The notes: generated from the letters alone by a model not told the origin. 64,000 bases of DNA from Paraspadella gotoi (GCA_051294375.1 JBJCIZ010001674.1:1-64000); one strand, 5' to 3'; counted from the first letter of the stretch, positions 1-10,197 are shown. Translations and numbers: made by a program.

Positions 1-2
1 GA

Positions 3-350
3 CCTCCCTCCAGCGCCCCGGCAAGAAGGAGGAACCCAAAACTCACGACCTTCGACCCAGACCACATCAAAGAGTGGCTCGATCGACTGAAACCCGCCGT
101 CACCGACGAACCCGCACCCCCCGATCCGCCGCAGGCGCGACCACGTGGTCGCCCGCGTCGTACCACTGCAGCCCCGCCACCGGCACCACCTCCGGAAACG
201 GAAGCGGCGCCACTCGCGTTTTCCACGACGCCGCAAATCGCTCGTCGACAATCTGCATCAATACCTGGTCTTATCAACATCCTTCGACGATGCTTCAGCC
301 GCCGGAAGATGACGAATGAAAACGATGAAAACGACGACGCAATTCAATGA
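3..350 (+). CDS. C-terminal tail of an LTR-retroelement polyprotein (5' end outside window)
   Basis: A frame open from the first bases runs to TGA at 348-350, about 115 residues, with no start inside the window. It is rich in Pro, Ala and Arg and holds an AT-hook-like RPRGRPRR segment, then a basic stretch (LRRCFSRRK) and an acidic end. A polypurine-like run (385-393) and an LTR follow within 50 bp, so by position this is the end of pol, probably a chromatin-binding tail after integrase. No catalytic motif is visible. A shorter ATG-started ORF in another frame (74-319) is Ser/Thr-rich and less plausible. Codons are GC-rich compared with the DNA after the LTR. Confidence 0.45.
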   Translation, partial: PPSSAPARRRNPKLTTFDPDHIKEWLDRLKPAVTDEPAPPDPPQARPRGRPRRTTAAPPPAPPPETEAAPLAFSTTPQIARRQSASIPGLINILRRCFSRRKMTNENDENDDAIQ

Positions 351-395
351 CTCTCAAGCCTTCTCCCCACCCGGTCAAAGGCTTGGTGGGGGATG

Positions 396-625
396 TGTGG
401 ACGAACATCAAGAACACGCAACCTCGTCAACCACATGACCTTACCAAACTTACCTCGCTCAATTCCCCCAACTTATTTATGGTCAAACGTTGACCTTTAT
501 GGTCAAACGTTGACCTTTGTAAATACCATTGTAATAGACTTAGCATCTGAGCATTTTGACTGTTAATTGTTTATAACGTTGTTGAAGAATAAATTATTCT
601 TACTCTGAAACTTGTTGCGTCCACA
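396..625 (+). mobile_element. 3' LTR, about 230 bp
   Basis: The segment has inverted termini, TGTGGACG at the left and CGTCCACA at the right, the TG...CA pattern of LTRs. It follows a G-rich tract (gcttggtggggga), the expected PPT position, and it ends the coding tail at 3-350. An AATAAA lies near 590. Its last ~100 bp resemble the end of the solo LTR at 63260-63525, so the two belong to related families. The left boundary could be 394 or 396. Confidence 0.6.
476..515. promoter_or_regulatory. Tandem pair of 15-bp palindromes in the LTR
   Basis: GGTCAAACGTTGACC occurs at 481-495 and again at 501-515 inside a 20-bp direct duplication. Each copy is an inverted repeat of GGTCAA around a 3-base centre, resembling nuclear-receptor half sites (AGGTCA). 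Lying upstream of the poly(A) signal in the LTR, they could be enhancer elements. The function is inferred. Confidence 0.35.
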
Positions 626-970
626 CCGGCACCTTTTAAAGCAGAACTTTAGGAAAATCCTGGAGGCTCAATTCATTCTAAATCACTTTGCCAACTTAAT
701 GCCACTGTATTGCGACTTTTGTTCTACAAATTAATTAAAAATAATATATCAACAGAAAACTTATCGAAAGAGCTGAACACGAATTTCGGGATCCAGTGAA
801 AGACCGGAGAGTGGAGAGCCGGAGCAAGACTTTCCTTTTTCTTCTTCTTTTCGGTTTTTTTTTTTTTTTCCTCCTTTCTTCCAACCCAGAAAAAAAAATC
901 GATACACCAACAATATATAAAACAATTTACAAAGTAAGTTTGTAGAGTCATCACATGCACTGTTTAATTT

Positions 971-1630
971 ATGATTAAGAAAAACGTCGAATTTGGGATC
1001 AAGTGCAGTATTTTTTTTTTCTTTTATAGAAAACCAATATTTCGATCTTATTTGACAGATCATCGTTCAGGTAAGAGTGAAGTGAGTAGAAGAAGAGAGC
1101 TAAGGAAAAGAGAGAGAGATAGAGAGAGAGCAGAGCACAAGAGAGCGGTTGACACTGGAAAGTGGGCCATTCGGGTCTGGCCCAGCATCGTCAGCACTGC
1201 TCAGCCCATTCGACTGGACACCGGACATCCTCTCACGTCCACGCATCAAAGACCCATCCAGCCTCAGCCACCACCTAAAGGTGGAAGAGGCCTTGTGGAT
1301 CAGGCGCCTCGATTGTGGCCCGGGCAGAGGCCTCAATGAAGATATGGGGTCTTATGTCAAAACCGATGCATGGAAAACCGATCCTTAATTCCCTGGGAAG
1401 AAATGAGACTAGACATTGAAACGAGGGGGGGGTGGAGGGATTTATCCCTGTTGTATTGTCTGACTCTCACCTGTTCTCTCTATCTCTCTCTCTTTTCCTT
1501 AGCTCTCTTCTTCTACTCACTTCACTCTTACCCTGAACGATGATCTGTCAAATAAGATCGAAATATTGGTTTTCTATAAAAGAAAAAAAAATACTGCACT
1601 TGATCCCAAATTCGACGTTTTCTTAATCAT
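971..1630. mobile_element. Foldback element with ~155-bp inverted arms
   Basis: The left arm (971-1125) reads almost perfectly as the reverse complement of 1475-1630, including the start ATGATTAAGAAAAACGTCG and its mirror. The ~350-bp spacer is GC-richer and has no coding signal. Short ORFs here are open only because of the arms. A non-autonomous TIR element or foldback is the simplest reading. No clear target duplication was found. Confidence 0.6.
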
Positions 1631-1796
1631 TTACAAAGTAAGTTTATTAACATTCGTTGCCAATTTCCCCCCCAAGTATGTTTGTTTATTTGTTGGTTTT
1701 GTTTTGTAAAAGTTTTTTTTTCAAATTACCTAAAAAATGAATTGCTCTTGAAATTAACGTAGTACCAAAAAATCTCGACAGTATAAATTGAGCTAT

Positions 1797-2117
1797 TGTG
1801 GCAGCCTCGATCACGTGACCTTTCAAGCTCAACAACTAACAAGAAATTCTCTCTCTCCCTCTCTCTCACCCACGTGTGGCAGGAGATATAGACGACACAA
1901 GGTTGAAACAGAATGATTTTTTATTCTCTCAAAAAGTGAAAATCAATAACAAAGTGAATACTACTTCTGGTCTATATTTACAGGACAAAAGGACAAAACA
2001 TGAGGACATGTTCGGACATGGTAAAACAAAGGATAAGTCGTGAAGCCCGTTGGAGGGAGAGAGAGAATTTCTTGTTAGTTGTTGAGCTTGAAAGGTCACG
2101 TGATCGAGGCAGCCACC
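1797..2117. mobile_element. Small foldback element with ~70-bp arms
   Basis: The left arm (from 1797) matches the reverse complement of the right arm (to 2117): cctcgatcacgtgacctttc, then an AACAACTAACAAG stretch, then CT/GA-rich DNA. A diverged relative of one arm is at about 5022-5080 (GA-rich, then gttgcacgttcgaggctatc), so this is a dispersed family. The spacer is AT-rich and non-coding. Confidence 0.55.
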
Positions 2118-2359
2118 CTATATTTATTTTTCAACCAATTTTACTTATTTTATTTTTTTCAAAATAATTTTCTCAGATTCCTGTTTGCAAAGAAAAATGG
2201 ACAAGTGAACATTTTTATACGGTTCAAAGGATAAACAAAGAAAAACTTTGACACATCGTCTTGCCCGATCTTCCCGTCTTTGCCAAGTTGACGAAGTAGG
2301 AAAAGTTTTCATCGGAATCGTCGATCGTGGAACAAAAAATACCGTTCAACGCCGACGAA

Positions 2360-2530
2360 ATGGACCTGAGGCGGTCTATTCACACCGCCTCACTCGTCAT
2401 CTTTCTAATCATCTCGAGATCATCGTCAGCCTTGGAAATGCCTTTTTCGCGCCGTCGTCGTCGTCGTTCACCAAACAATGGGAATGAGGAAGGAGACGAC
2501 CTGCCTTTTCCAATTCAAGAAGTTTGGTGA
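2360..2530 (+). CDS. Candidate 56-aa secreted peptide or first exon
   Basis: This ATG-started frame encodes a basic N-terminus (MDLRRS), a hydrophobic run of about 12 residues (SLVIFLII) and Ser/Ala residues before LE, the layout of a signal peptide with cleavage near residue 25. A run of Arg (SRRRRRRS, the kind of site cut by furin-like enzymes), an acidic segment (EEGDD) and the end FPIQEVW follow. The segment is less AT-rich than its flanks. No family is recognised and there is no conserved neighbour. It could be a short peptide gene, an exon, or chance. Confidence 0.3.
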   Translation: MDLRRSIHTASLVIFLIISRSSSALEMPFSRRRRRRSPNNGNEEGDDLPFPIQEVW

Positions 2531-2762
2531 CTGAAAGCCAAGTTACTTGATTGATTCTCTTAATTCGAGCGTTTGGTCAAATATTTTAAGGTCAACTTTT
2601 TCTTGCGGAAACTCGCGACGTACTTTTAAGTTTCGTTTAATTATATATAGCCATAGCCAATGAAATTTAAATGCTAATGTATACAGGGTTAAAATAATCT
2701 ATGATGACCATAGATTATGAAATATTTTTTTGTAAATGTCTTTTTCTGATGCTCATTATTCA

Positions 2763-3332
2763 TTAAGGCGTAGTAAATTTCTAAAATTTTAACTTTAATT
2801 AAAATTCTAATAAGTGGAACGAACAACTTATATACATGAACATTGTATGCTAATAAAAAAATTTATAATAAATTTTTACAATTTACGCCAGTGGCCATAT
2901 TTATACTAGTATCTAAACAATAAATGTTAAAATTTCAAAACAGTTTTTGTGTAGATTTTTTTCGCAGATTTGGATTGATCATAAAAAGTTGATAAAAAAG
3001 AAATATAACTCTTTTGGAAAAATTCCTTCATTAAGTGGGTCAAAAATAGAAAAAGCTATATTTAAGCTGGAAAATTTAACTTTTTTCATATATTAATATA
3101 TCAGTTTTTAATTTTTAACCCACTTGATAAGAATTTAAAAGCACATATTTTTTAAACTTAAGGAAAGTAATCTTGTCAAATAAGAAGTCCTATGAAATTT
3201 CGATTATAATAGTACTTTAGCCTACTGCGCAAAAATTAAAAAATAAAAATTTTAATTAATGTTTCACTGATGGTATGTTGTTCATAATTGACTTTTAGCT
3301 AATTTTCGTATGTAACTTTCACTACGCCTTAA
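2763..3332. mobile_element. MITE with 13-bp terminal inverted repeats, TTAA-flanked
   Basis: The left end ATTAAGGCGTAGT is exactly mirrored by ACTACGCCTTAAT at the right, so TTAA bounds GGCGTAGT...ACTACGCC. The interior is AT-rich and non-coding. A diverged piece of the right half recurs at 25995-26116. TTAA ends fit piggyBac- or Kolobok-type target duplications. The superfamily is an inference from the ends alone. Confidence 0.5.
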
Positions 3333-3345
3333 TCCACATTCCAAT

Positions 3346-3410
3346 ATGATGACGTCATCATTCTATTTATAGAATGGTCACTTCCGGTTCCGGTCACTTC
3401 CATCTCTTTT
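3346..3410. promoter_or_regulatory. CRE palindrome beside a TATA-like palindrome
   Basis: ATGATGACGTCATCAT (3346-3361) is a perfect palindrome holding the CRE core TGACGTCA. It abuts ATTCTATTTATAGAAT (3360-3375), itself a hairpin with an AT-rich centre. Two GGTCACTTCC copies follow, with an ETS-like CTTCCGG between them. The cluster could be a promoter, but no convincing transcript starts beside it. Confidence 0.25.
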
Positions 3411-3721
3411 GTCCATTGAAAGTATTCTTAAAAATGTCTAAATATTCGTTTGAGCATGTACTCGCTCTAAATTTTTGACTCACCCCATTGAGTGCGGTTA
3501 CCCCTAGTTTAAATGACCAAAGCAGAAACAACGCTCGCCCTAAGAAACTCATTTCCAATGAGTATTTTGGAAGTATTTTCACGTTTTAAATGTGTCTCGT
3601 AATAAAAACTTTGAAACGCATACAATTTCGTTTTTCTTCTAAAACTCATGTTGGACTCTTTGGACGGGCGACATCTAGAACGTTTAAATTCCCGAGTGTA
3701 AAGAGGAAACTCTTTACAACG

Positions 3722-3821
3722 ATTTTATTTTAATGGTACAGACAAGTTTCGGCTTTCATTCAAGCTTCATCAGTGCTTTGACAAAACTTGTCGAAGCTTG
3801 TCTGTACCATTAAAATAAAAT
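3722..3821. repeat. Perfect 25-bp inverted repeat around a 50-bp loop
   Basis: Positions 3722-3746 are the exact reverse complement of 3797-3821. The loop (3747-3796) holds partial repeats of the inner arm, with cttgtcgaag echoing caagtttcgg. This may be a MITE or a structured RNA. Sequence about 100 bp upstream resembles 27700-27815. Confidence 0.6.
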
Positions 3822-3829
3822 AGTTGATG

Positions 3830-5873
3830 TAATAAGACTTCGTCTTTAATCTCAATAACTCAAACACAACGAAAGAAAGTATAATCACAACATCACATTG
3901 TTATATCATCAATCAAATGTACAAATTAAACAAGACAAGGTTAGCGGATTACGGAAAGACGATATCCTCAGGCGTCGGGGCATTAAGTCGCGGTGCACAG
4001 TCTCGTGGAAAATTTTATTCACGCTCTTCTCATGCAAAAATTCTTTATCTTGTGACCAAAATTTTTACTCTGTCTGATTACTAACATATGCCTTATATTC
4101 GAAAGAACATAGGCTTTTTTACCATGACTGTTTTAATCAGTAAGATCGCAAAGATAATCAAAATATGTAAAAAATCAGGCTAAAAGTAGCTTAAAACGGT
4201 GACAAAATTTCATACCATCGTCATTGTAATTAATCTGGGTTAAACTTGTTGATTAAAAAGAGTTATATTCAAACTCAATTTACAACTAGAGATCAAGAGC
4301 TATCTTTTAAACCTATTATTTTTTCATTTAAAGAAATTTAAGGCATAACAATCAACCAAATATCTCTAAATCAGAATGACAAAACAATATTGCTTTTTTC
4401 TAGTTTTTGTATTCATTTTGTGGCTGTGACTTGTTTGGCGTTTTAAGAAAGATCTAAGATACATTTTTGGGAAAAGCATCTTCTTAGAACTTGAGGTATA
4501 AATTTTTATAAAATATTTTAAAATTTAGTATACTAAAATGATTTTTTAATTAATTAAAAAGTTGAATATTTAAATTTCGAAAAAACATTTGTCTCATGGA
4601 GAATTATAAATAAGGAACTGGAGAAATATTTTGCATTTTGAAAAAATCAGATTTTTCCCAATCGATTTTGTCACAATCTGATGTTTTTATTTTTTGATTT
4701 ATTTATTTTTAATGCAAAATTATAATTCTTCGTGAGCATGGTCTGAAAAAGTTTTTTTTTTTAAATTTTTCGTTTTTCTTTTTTTTTTCTTTTGTTTTCC
4801 ATAAGTATTCAAGAGGGATTTGGAGGACAGTTTTTCTTATCTTATGTTATTGTGATCATTTGCTATTAATTTTTATGAATCATTGCTTTTAATAATAATA
4901 CTGTAATGTGTGTAATGTAATGTAAGTGAGCAAAAGTTCTGAATTGATGCAGAAACAAAGAGAAAGCGATATAGAGAGAGTGAGGCAAAGAGTGAGAGCT
5001 AGAGAGCAAAAGCTAAAGTGAGAGAGAGAATTCTGATTGTTGTTTAAGATGCGAAGGTTGCACGTTCGAGGCTATCACAAAATATTTTTTTTTCGTAACC
5101 AGGAGATGTCAGATAAGAAAGATATTTTATGTGAGTGAAAAGTGAAATCGCGGCACTGGTTAAGGAAGAAAGAGAGAGAGACAGAAAGAGAGTCAGCAAC
5201 TGTATGGACAACAAAGTGACCAACAGTAATGAACTCTATGGTAAAAACTTATCCTGAGCTCTAATTTTCAATCCAGATCATAGACTATGGATATGAATAT
5301 AATTAATAAGTAGTTGATTTATCAATAAATATATGTATTGCAGGACTACCCAAGGCCCACCTATTACTAAAATTTAAACCATAATATTCACAAATAAGGA
5401 AGTTATGTATCATTGAAAAAATGATCCATCTAAAATATTAGCACTGATAAATATGGAAAAAAACTTTTTGATAGTAACAATATTTCTACAGAAGTTTACA
5501 AACTCTCTTGAGTACAAGTTAGCAAATTTTAAGAAAAAAATTTAAAATATATTAGAGCTAAGCAAGTTTTTAAAAAAAAAATTTGACCCAATTTTTAAGT
5601 GGTTTAAGATTATTTTTTTGAAAAAATTGCTTAAATGGGCAATAGCCAGACATCCAGGCAACGTCCTATAAAATCCTAAAGCCATTTATCCTATAAAGGA
5701 AAAGTTATCCCATGTACAGATTTACGACATTCTAGGTTCCGGTACTGTAGTAAATATAAATTGAAGATTAGCTTTAGGTCAAATAAAAATCGACCGTATA
5801 TAACGAAAATAAAAAAAGTTTTTGATAAAGCTTGATGCTCTATAACTCTCAGGCGCAATTTCTAAAACATTAT
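3830..5873. other. AT-rich non-coding stretch with a GA-rich patch
   Basis: No ORF with coding character was found. A GA-rich patch (about 4955-5035) leads into a diverged copy of the 1797-2117 foldback arm. The rest is A/T runs. Confidence 0.5.
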
Positions 5874-6226
5874 TGTAAAGAATAGTCGTACGTTTACTGA
5901 ATAGCTGTATTGCACTGCATAGTCGTACTAGCGCTGCTTACGGCGTCGTCGATATTTGTTTATTTGAGTTGCCTAGTTACTGAAATCTTCACTACCGTTT
6001 TCAAGGCGCCGTAAGACGATTCGACGTTACGAGTTTTTGAAACAAGATTATTTTGAGGAAAAACGTAAAAATCTTTAACTGCCCAAAATGTAAGATGAAA
6101 TTGTAAAATGTAATTCGACATTGTATTTGATAAATAATATTTTTGCAGAGTTTGAACTTCACACACTCTTCACTTCACATTCTACAATAAACTACTCTTC
6201 GTTGAAACTCACGGGCATTTTAACAT
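5874..6226 (+). repeat. 5' LTR of the non-autonomous element
   Basis: The start is set by matching the 3' LTR fragment at 10121-10197. The end is uncertain. An AATAAA lies at 6186 and the last CA is near 6226 (ttttaaca). No convincing PBS follows immediately. A TGGAAATTCGG about 30 bp further on is a weak candidate. Confidence 0.45.
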
Positions 6227-6389
6227 TTAGCTAGAATTTTTGATAGGCTTTTGTAGTGGAAATTCGGATTTCATATTCAAACTATTTAGCGAGCAAAAGG
6301 GGGGAAAATTAAAACCACTACTTAAAGCTGGCTGGACGAAGAGGGACTTTGGCCCATTGAATCCGGTTGAAATTAAACTATAACCCAGC

Positions 6390-6714
6390 AGATAGCCAGC
6401 GGGGCTAGCTGGGCTTCGAATAGCGCTAATAGCCTTCCGGGCTCACGCGAACGTCGAATTTTTTCTTGGTTTTTAATAAAAGGGCCGGTCTTTCGGGACT
6501 GGTGGCTAACATTCTTCGTCACCGCTGCAGCCGCCGCCGGACACGAGGACGAGGAACGCGGGCATGCAGACGTCGAAGCTGTTGATCCAGTCGCGGACAC
6601 CACATTCATCGAAATCAACAAAAGTATGGAAAGGCCTATGCCTAACGGCGATGGCGAAAGCGAGACCTTCGTAGTTAAATTAAAGGATATTTTGAAATAC
6701 GCGAAATGCAAATA
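6390..6714 (+). CDS. Possible N-terminal gag exon or remnant, no clear start
   Basis: A plus-strand frame stays open for about 108 codons to TAA at 6712-6714. Its second half has coding-like composition: an Ala run, acidic residues, then VEAVDPVADTTFIEINKS and FVVKLKDILKYAKCK at the end. It has no good ATG upstream. It lies between the 5' LTR and the 471-aa ORF, so it may be the start of the same product, split by a frameshift or intron. A minus-strand ORF of similar extent (6373-6711) is taken to be its shadow. Confidence 0.25.
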
Positions 6715-6952
6715 AACGTATGGTTTGGGCGTTTCTTAACAAAGTAAACTTAACTTGATTTTTTGTGGGATCTTACCACTAAGCGAAGGTCGAGCTTAAG
6801 ATCTGGACACCTTTTGTCACATTTCACTGTTTTACATTATCATTTGAGACCAAACGAGTATACAAAATTAAGTTTCACGTATGTTAGGGAATTGTCCTGT
6901 TATCGTTTTGCCCGCGTCGAATACCGCGTTGTAAGTTGTAGATGAGGAGGAA

Positions 6953-8368
6953 ATGGAAAGATTGAGCGTGCACCGCGCCGCGTCATCAAAATCATCTCGT
7001 GAGACAGTCCGTCGAAGGTTGGTACATGATCTGGAAAAAATAAAGGAAAGAAGGAATGAGATAAGAATCGAGAAAAAGAGAATGGAAATAGAAGCGGAGG
7101 AACAAAGAATGGAAAAGGAGGAAAGGATAGCGAGAGAAAAGTTGAATCGTTTAGGCGAAAATAGTGACGACGAAGACCTGTTTTCATGGAGATCCATTAC
7201 TATGCGGTCGACGACGTCGAAGCGGAGCGGACGTGTCGAGGCAGACGCCCGAGACGCCGAGGAGCACCGCCGGGAGGAGCGCCGACGTGAGGAGCGCCGC
7301 CATGAGTGCCGTTTGGAGGAGTACCGACACGAGGAGCGCCGCCGAGAGGAGCGCCGCCGGGAGGAGAGTCACCGAGCGGAGCGCCGCATTGAGGAGTGGC
7401 GACACGAGGAGCGCCGCCGGGAGGAGCGCCGCCGAGAGGAGCGCCAAATGAAGGAGTGCCGTCGAGAGGAATGCCGAGACGGAGAGGTTGGATACGGCGT
7501 GCTATTAGACGCAGAGCCATTGCCAATAATGGCACCCAAAACAATCGTCACTGCAGTAAGTGAGCAGGAAAAAGAGAACGAGGGAGAAGTGCCCGGCCAA
7601 AGATTTTTTCAACGATTTAAAGAAATGGGGAGAAAAATTCGAGAATTTTTTGCCGTAACACCATCGGAGGTTCCGCCGCAGTCCGTCACGCCGCTAGTCC
7701 CAGTGCCGTTATTTGCGCCGCCAGAGCCCATTCACAGACCTGGATCAATGCTCGTGCCAAGGCTGTCGGAGCAGAAAGTAGATCCGGAAGAAAAAGTTGC
7801 TGAAGGAAAAGTTGCTGACGACAAAGCTGAGGAAGAAGTTGCTGAAGTAGCTGAAAAGATTGAAGATGTTTCTGAGAAAGAAGTGGCTAAAGAAGTTGGC
7901 GAAAATGTCACAGAAGTCGCAGAAAAACTCGCGGAAAAAGTTGAGAGAGAAGCTGCTGGAAAAGTTGCGGAAAAAGTTGCGAGAGAAGATGCTGGAAAAG
8001 TTGCGGAGAAAGTTGTGAGAGAAGCTGCTGGAAAAGTTGCGGAAGAAGTTACTAAAGTAGCTGCTGAAGAAGCTGTCAATGGGAAAGCTGTCAAAGAGAA
8101 ACCAGTCAACCAGACAACTGCCTGTGATCAAGGAGACGTTGCAAAATCACTTCTCATCATTTGGAGTTCTTTTTTAGTCTTGCTCCCGTCTGAATCTTTT
8201 TTGACAATTCAGTTCTTAAGTCTGCTGTCTGAGCCTGACTATAAGCTGTTAAATGCCAAGGCTTTGCTGGATACGCTGTCTGACAGTGAATTACTCAATG
8301 TGTCAAGTATCAAGGTCGTCCATGTGAAAAGCGTCGGGGAGCCTCCCCCATTGCGTTCAGTTTTTTAA
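6953..8368 (+). CDS. 471-aa gag-like low-complexity repeat protein
   Basis: The ORF starts at ATG 6953. Residues 15-70 form a charged helix (KIKERRNEIRIEKKRMEIE), likely a coiled coil. Residues 104-175 are an Arg/Glu tandem repeat built on REERR, encoded by a gaggagcgccgc minisatellite. Residues 205-265 are mixed and Pro-rich. Residues 275-375 form amphipathic repeats of about 12 residues (AGKVAEKV type, Lys/Val/Ala/Glu). A hydrophobic patch lies at 398-425 (LLIIWSSFLVLL). No zinc knuckle or enzyme motif is present. Its place between LTRs suggests a gag-like structural protein. The 12-mer repeats superficially recall LEA-type helices, which I treat as convergence. Several other-frame ORFs here come from the internal repeats. 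Confidence 0.5.
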   Translation: MERLSVHRAASSKSSRETVRRRLVHDLEKIKERRNEIRIEKKRMEIEAEEQRMEKEERIAREKLNRLGENSDDEDLFSWRSITMRSTTSKRSGRVEADARDAEEHRREERRREERRHECRLEEYRHEERRREERRREESHRAERRIEEWRHEERRREERRREERQMKECRREECRDGEVGYGVLLDAEPLPIMAPKTIVTAVSEQEKENEGEVPGQRFFQRFKEMGRKIREFFAVTPSEVPPQSVTPLVPVPLFAPPEPIHRPGSMLVPRLSEQKVDPEEKVAEGKVADDKAEEEVAEVAEKIEDVSEKEVAKEVGENVTEVAEKLAEKVEREAAGKVAEKVAREDAGKVAEKVVREAAGKVAEEVTKVAAEEAVNGKAVKEKPVNQTTACDQGDVAKSLLIIWSSFLVLLPSESFLTIQFLSLLSEPDYKLLNAKALLDTLSDSELLNVSSIKVVHVKSVGEPPPLRSVF

Positions 8369-9430
8369 GTTGAAAAAATTCATACAACATGATTATGAGG
8401 ATCAGAGACAGGAAAAGTTATATGATTATGGTTCATAGCAAAACGGTTTGGATCCCATTAATTACCTCATAAAACTCACTCACTCTACTTAAAGTAAGAT
8501 TAAAGGATGCAAAGGAGCAACCACGAGATTAAAGGATATAAAATGCTGGGCTTCAAGTCAGTGAAAAAGGAAAAGGAAGAAAAAGAAAGATTTGTCAATT
8601 TGTTAGTATTAAGATGAATTTGAATTATGAAGATGAACAGAGATAAAGTTCCTTTATAAAATGTGCAAGCTTGGTCTCACAAAAGCTTAAGATGAAAATT
8701 CTGACATTGATGAAAATATTAAACAAAATAATTTAAAATCCTTGTCCAAGTTGAAGGAGAAAGACAAGGAAGTGTGAATAGGAGTAGGACTCCTATAGTT
8801 TGCTGCTTGGAGCAGCTGATGAAGTTCAATGCTTAAGGAAAAGGTGGTTGAACTTGCAAGTGGAAACTAAAAATTTGTGAGGGACTCACATTCAAGAGGA
8901 GTAAGAATTGTGAGTAAGAAGATATTCTGGAGTAAAAAGGTAGACTCTGGAATAATTTAAAATTCAAGAACACATTGAACAAGTTTGGATGTGTATGACA
9001 CAAAAATGAGCTGAGAGGACCTCAATAGAGGAAGAGTACAGGTCTTCTGCGGCTCAGAGACAATGATGACGAAGTAGTTTTTTCAAGTTTGTGGACCAGG
9101 TTAGCCACTTAACCTTGCAAAGGAATAAAAATTTTCATGTCAAAGACCAAGAATATAGAAAAAGTCATTTAATTGGTGCCCAGCAATTAATCCTCCAATT
9201 TTTATTATACTAGGCGATTAAGCTTTATACAAAGTTTAAAAGACAGTTAAATAAAGAGAGAAAGATACATAAATGAGTGAGGTTAAAAGAAGCTAAGATT
9301 TAGCGGCGGGCTTGTATTTGTTTTCATTGTTATTTTAAGAGGCCATAAGAAACACTAAGCAATCTAAACCAAGGTTTCTTGAGTGCAGAGAAGGGGGAGA
9401 AAGTTCCAGAAGTGAGTCAAAACAGTTAGT
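8369..9430 (+). other. Non-coding 3' part of the non-autonomous element
   Basis: About 1 kb, rich in A and G, with stops in all frames and no recognisable motif. By position it is the decayed or non-coding interior of the LTR element. Confidence 0.4.
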
Positions 9431-9440
9431 CCGGTCTCGA

Positions 9441-9998
9441 ATGCACGCACATAACAGCCCGCACACTTACATGCACCCAAACGTCGGTTCCATGACAAGA
9501 TTAAAGACAAAACGAAGACGGAAGCTTAGTCCTAAGCAAAGCGTCAAGCAAGCAGAAAAGTCATCAAGCAGAGCAGAACGTCATCGAGAAAAGCAGCATC
9601 GGGCGTCAGTCCTAGCGCGTTCGTCAAGGAGCGACGCCGTGGCGCCGTGGCGTTGGAAAGAGACGAAACGAGACCCCGCCAAAGATTGTTGCGACTCATC
9701 GAGATGCGCTGAACTACATCAGAGTTCGACAAAGACGTTCCAGTTCCAATCATTCAAGGTGCGTTCCATATGGGTCGTCAAGAGTGTGTCAACCCAAAAG
9801 ATGTCACTCCGCGGAGATGGACACGTTAACCGGGGGGAGCTCGTATGCCATGGAGACGACGAAAGCGGAACGGACAACATTAACGCGGGGAGTTCGTTGT
9901 CATGGAGACGACGAAAGCCGGCGCGATTTGGGGAACACGGGGGAAATGAATCTTTGGGGATTTCGCGGGGAAATGAACTTGGGGATAAGGGGCAGTAA
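9441..9998 (+). CDS. 185-aa ORF of doubtful coding status in the 3' interior
   Basis: It begins at ATG 9441, with a His-rich start and then a Lys/Arg/Ser-rich stretch (TKRRRKLSPKQSVKQ). The C-terminal third comes from a short tandem repeat (CATGGAGACGACGAAAGC occurs twice) and its reading differs between frames, a sign of chance. It ends ~110 bp before the PPT. If real, it is an accessory product of the LTR element. I recognise no family. Confidence 0.2.
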   Translation: MHAHNSPHTYMHPNVGSMTRLKTKRRRKLSPKQSVKQAEKSSSRAERHREKQHRASVLARSSRSDAVAPWRWKETKRDPAKDCCDSSRCAELHQSSTKTFQFQSFKVRSIWVVKSVSTQKMSLRGDGHVNRGELVCHGDDESGTDNINAGSSLSWRRRKPARFGEHGGNESLGISRGNELGDKGQ

Positions 9999-10108
9999 CG
10001 CTGAAGATAAAATCACTACCCTCATCAAAATTGGCCATTGGCGGAAGACATGATTACTTGTGTATGACTATTCAGTGGTTCGTATGTTTTTTAGGTCGAA
10101 GGGTCGAC

Positions 10109-10197
10109 CGGGGGGGAGGATGTAAAGATATAGTCGTAGCGGTCTACTGAATAGCTGTGTACTGCATTGCAATAGCCTTACTAGCGTTTACTTACGA
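10109..10197 (+). repeat. PPT and truncated 3' LTR of the non-autonomous element
   Basis: The polypurine run cgggggggagga (10109-10120) is followed by the LTR start TGTAAAGATATAGTCG at 10121. The match to the 5' LTR breaks at 10197, exactly where the next LTR starts. Confidence 0.6.

Larger units (their letters stand above)
5874..10197 (+). mobile_element. Non-autonomous LTR element without pol, 3' LTR cut by a BEL/Pao element
   Basis: The same LTR start (TGTAAAGA.TAGTCGTA, then CTACTGAATAGCTGT-like sequence) occurs at 5874 and 10121. The second copy directly follows a PPT (10109-10120). The interior holds a gag-like ORF (6953-8368) and AT-rich DNA but no protease, RT, RNase H or integrase motif, so it would depend on enzymes from another element. 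The 3' LTR stops after ~77 bp, at 10197, where the LTR of the minus-strand BEL/Pao element begins. Confidence 0.6.

Noticed and set aside
7164-8131. Overlapping ORFs in other frames and on the minus strand
   Set aside because: Shadows of the repetitive 471-aa ORF, produced by its internal tandem repeats.
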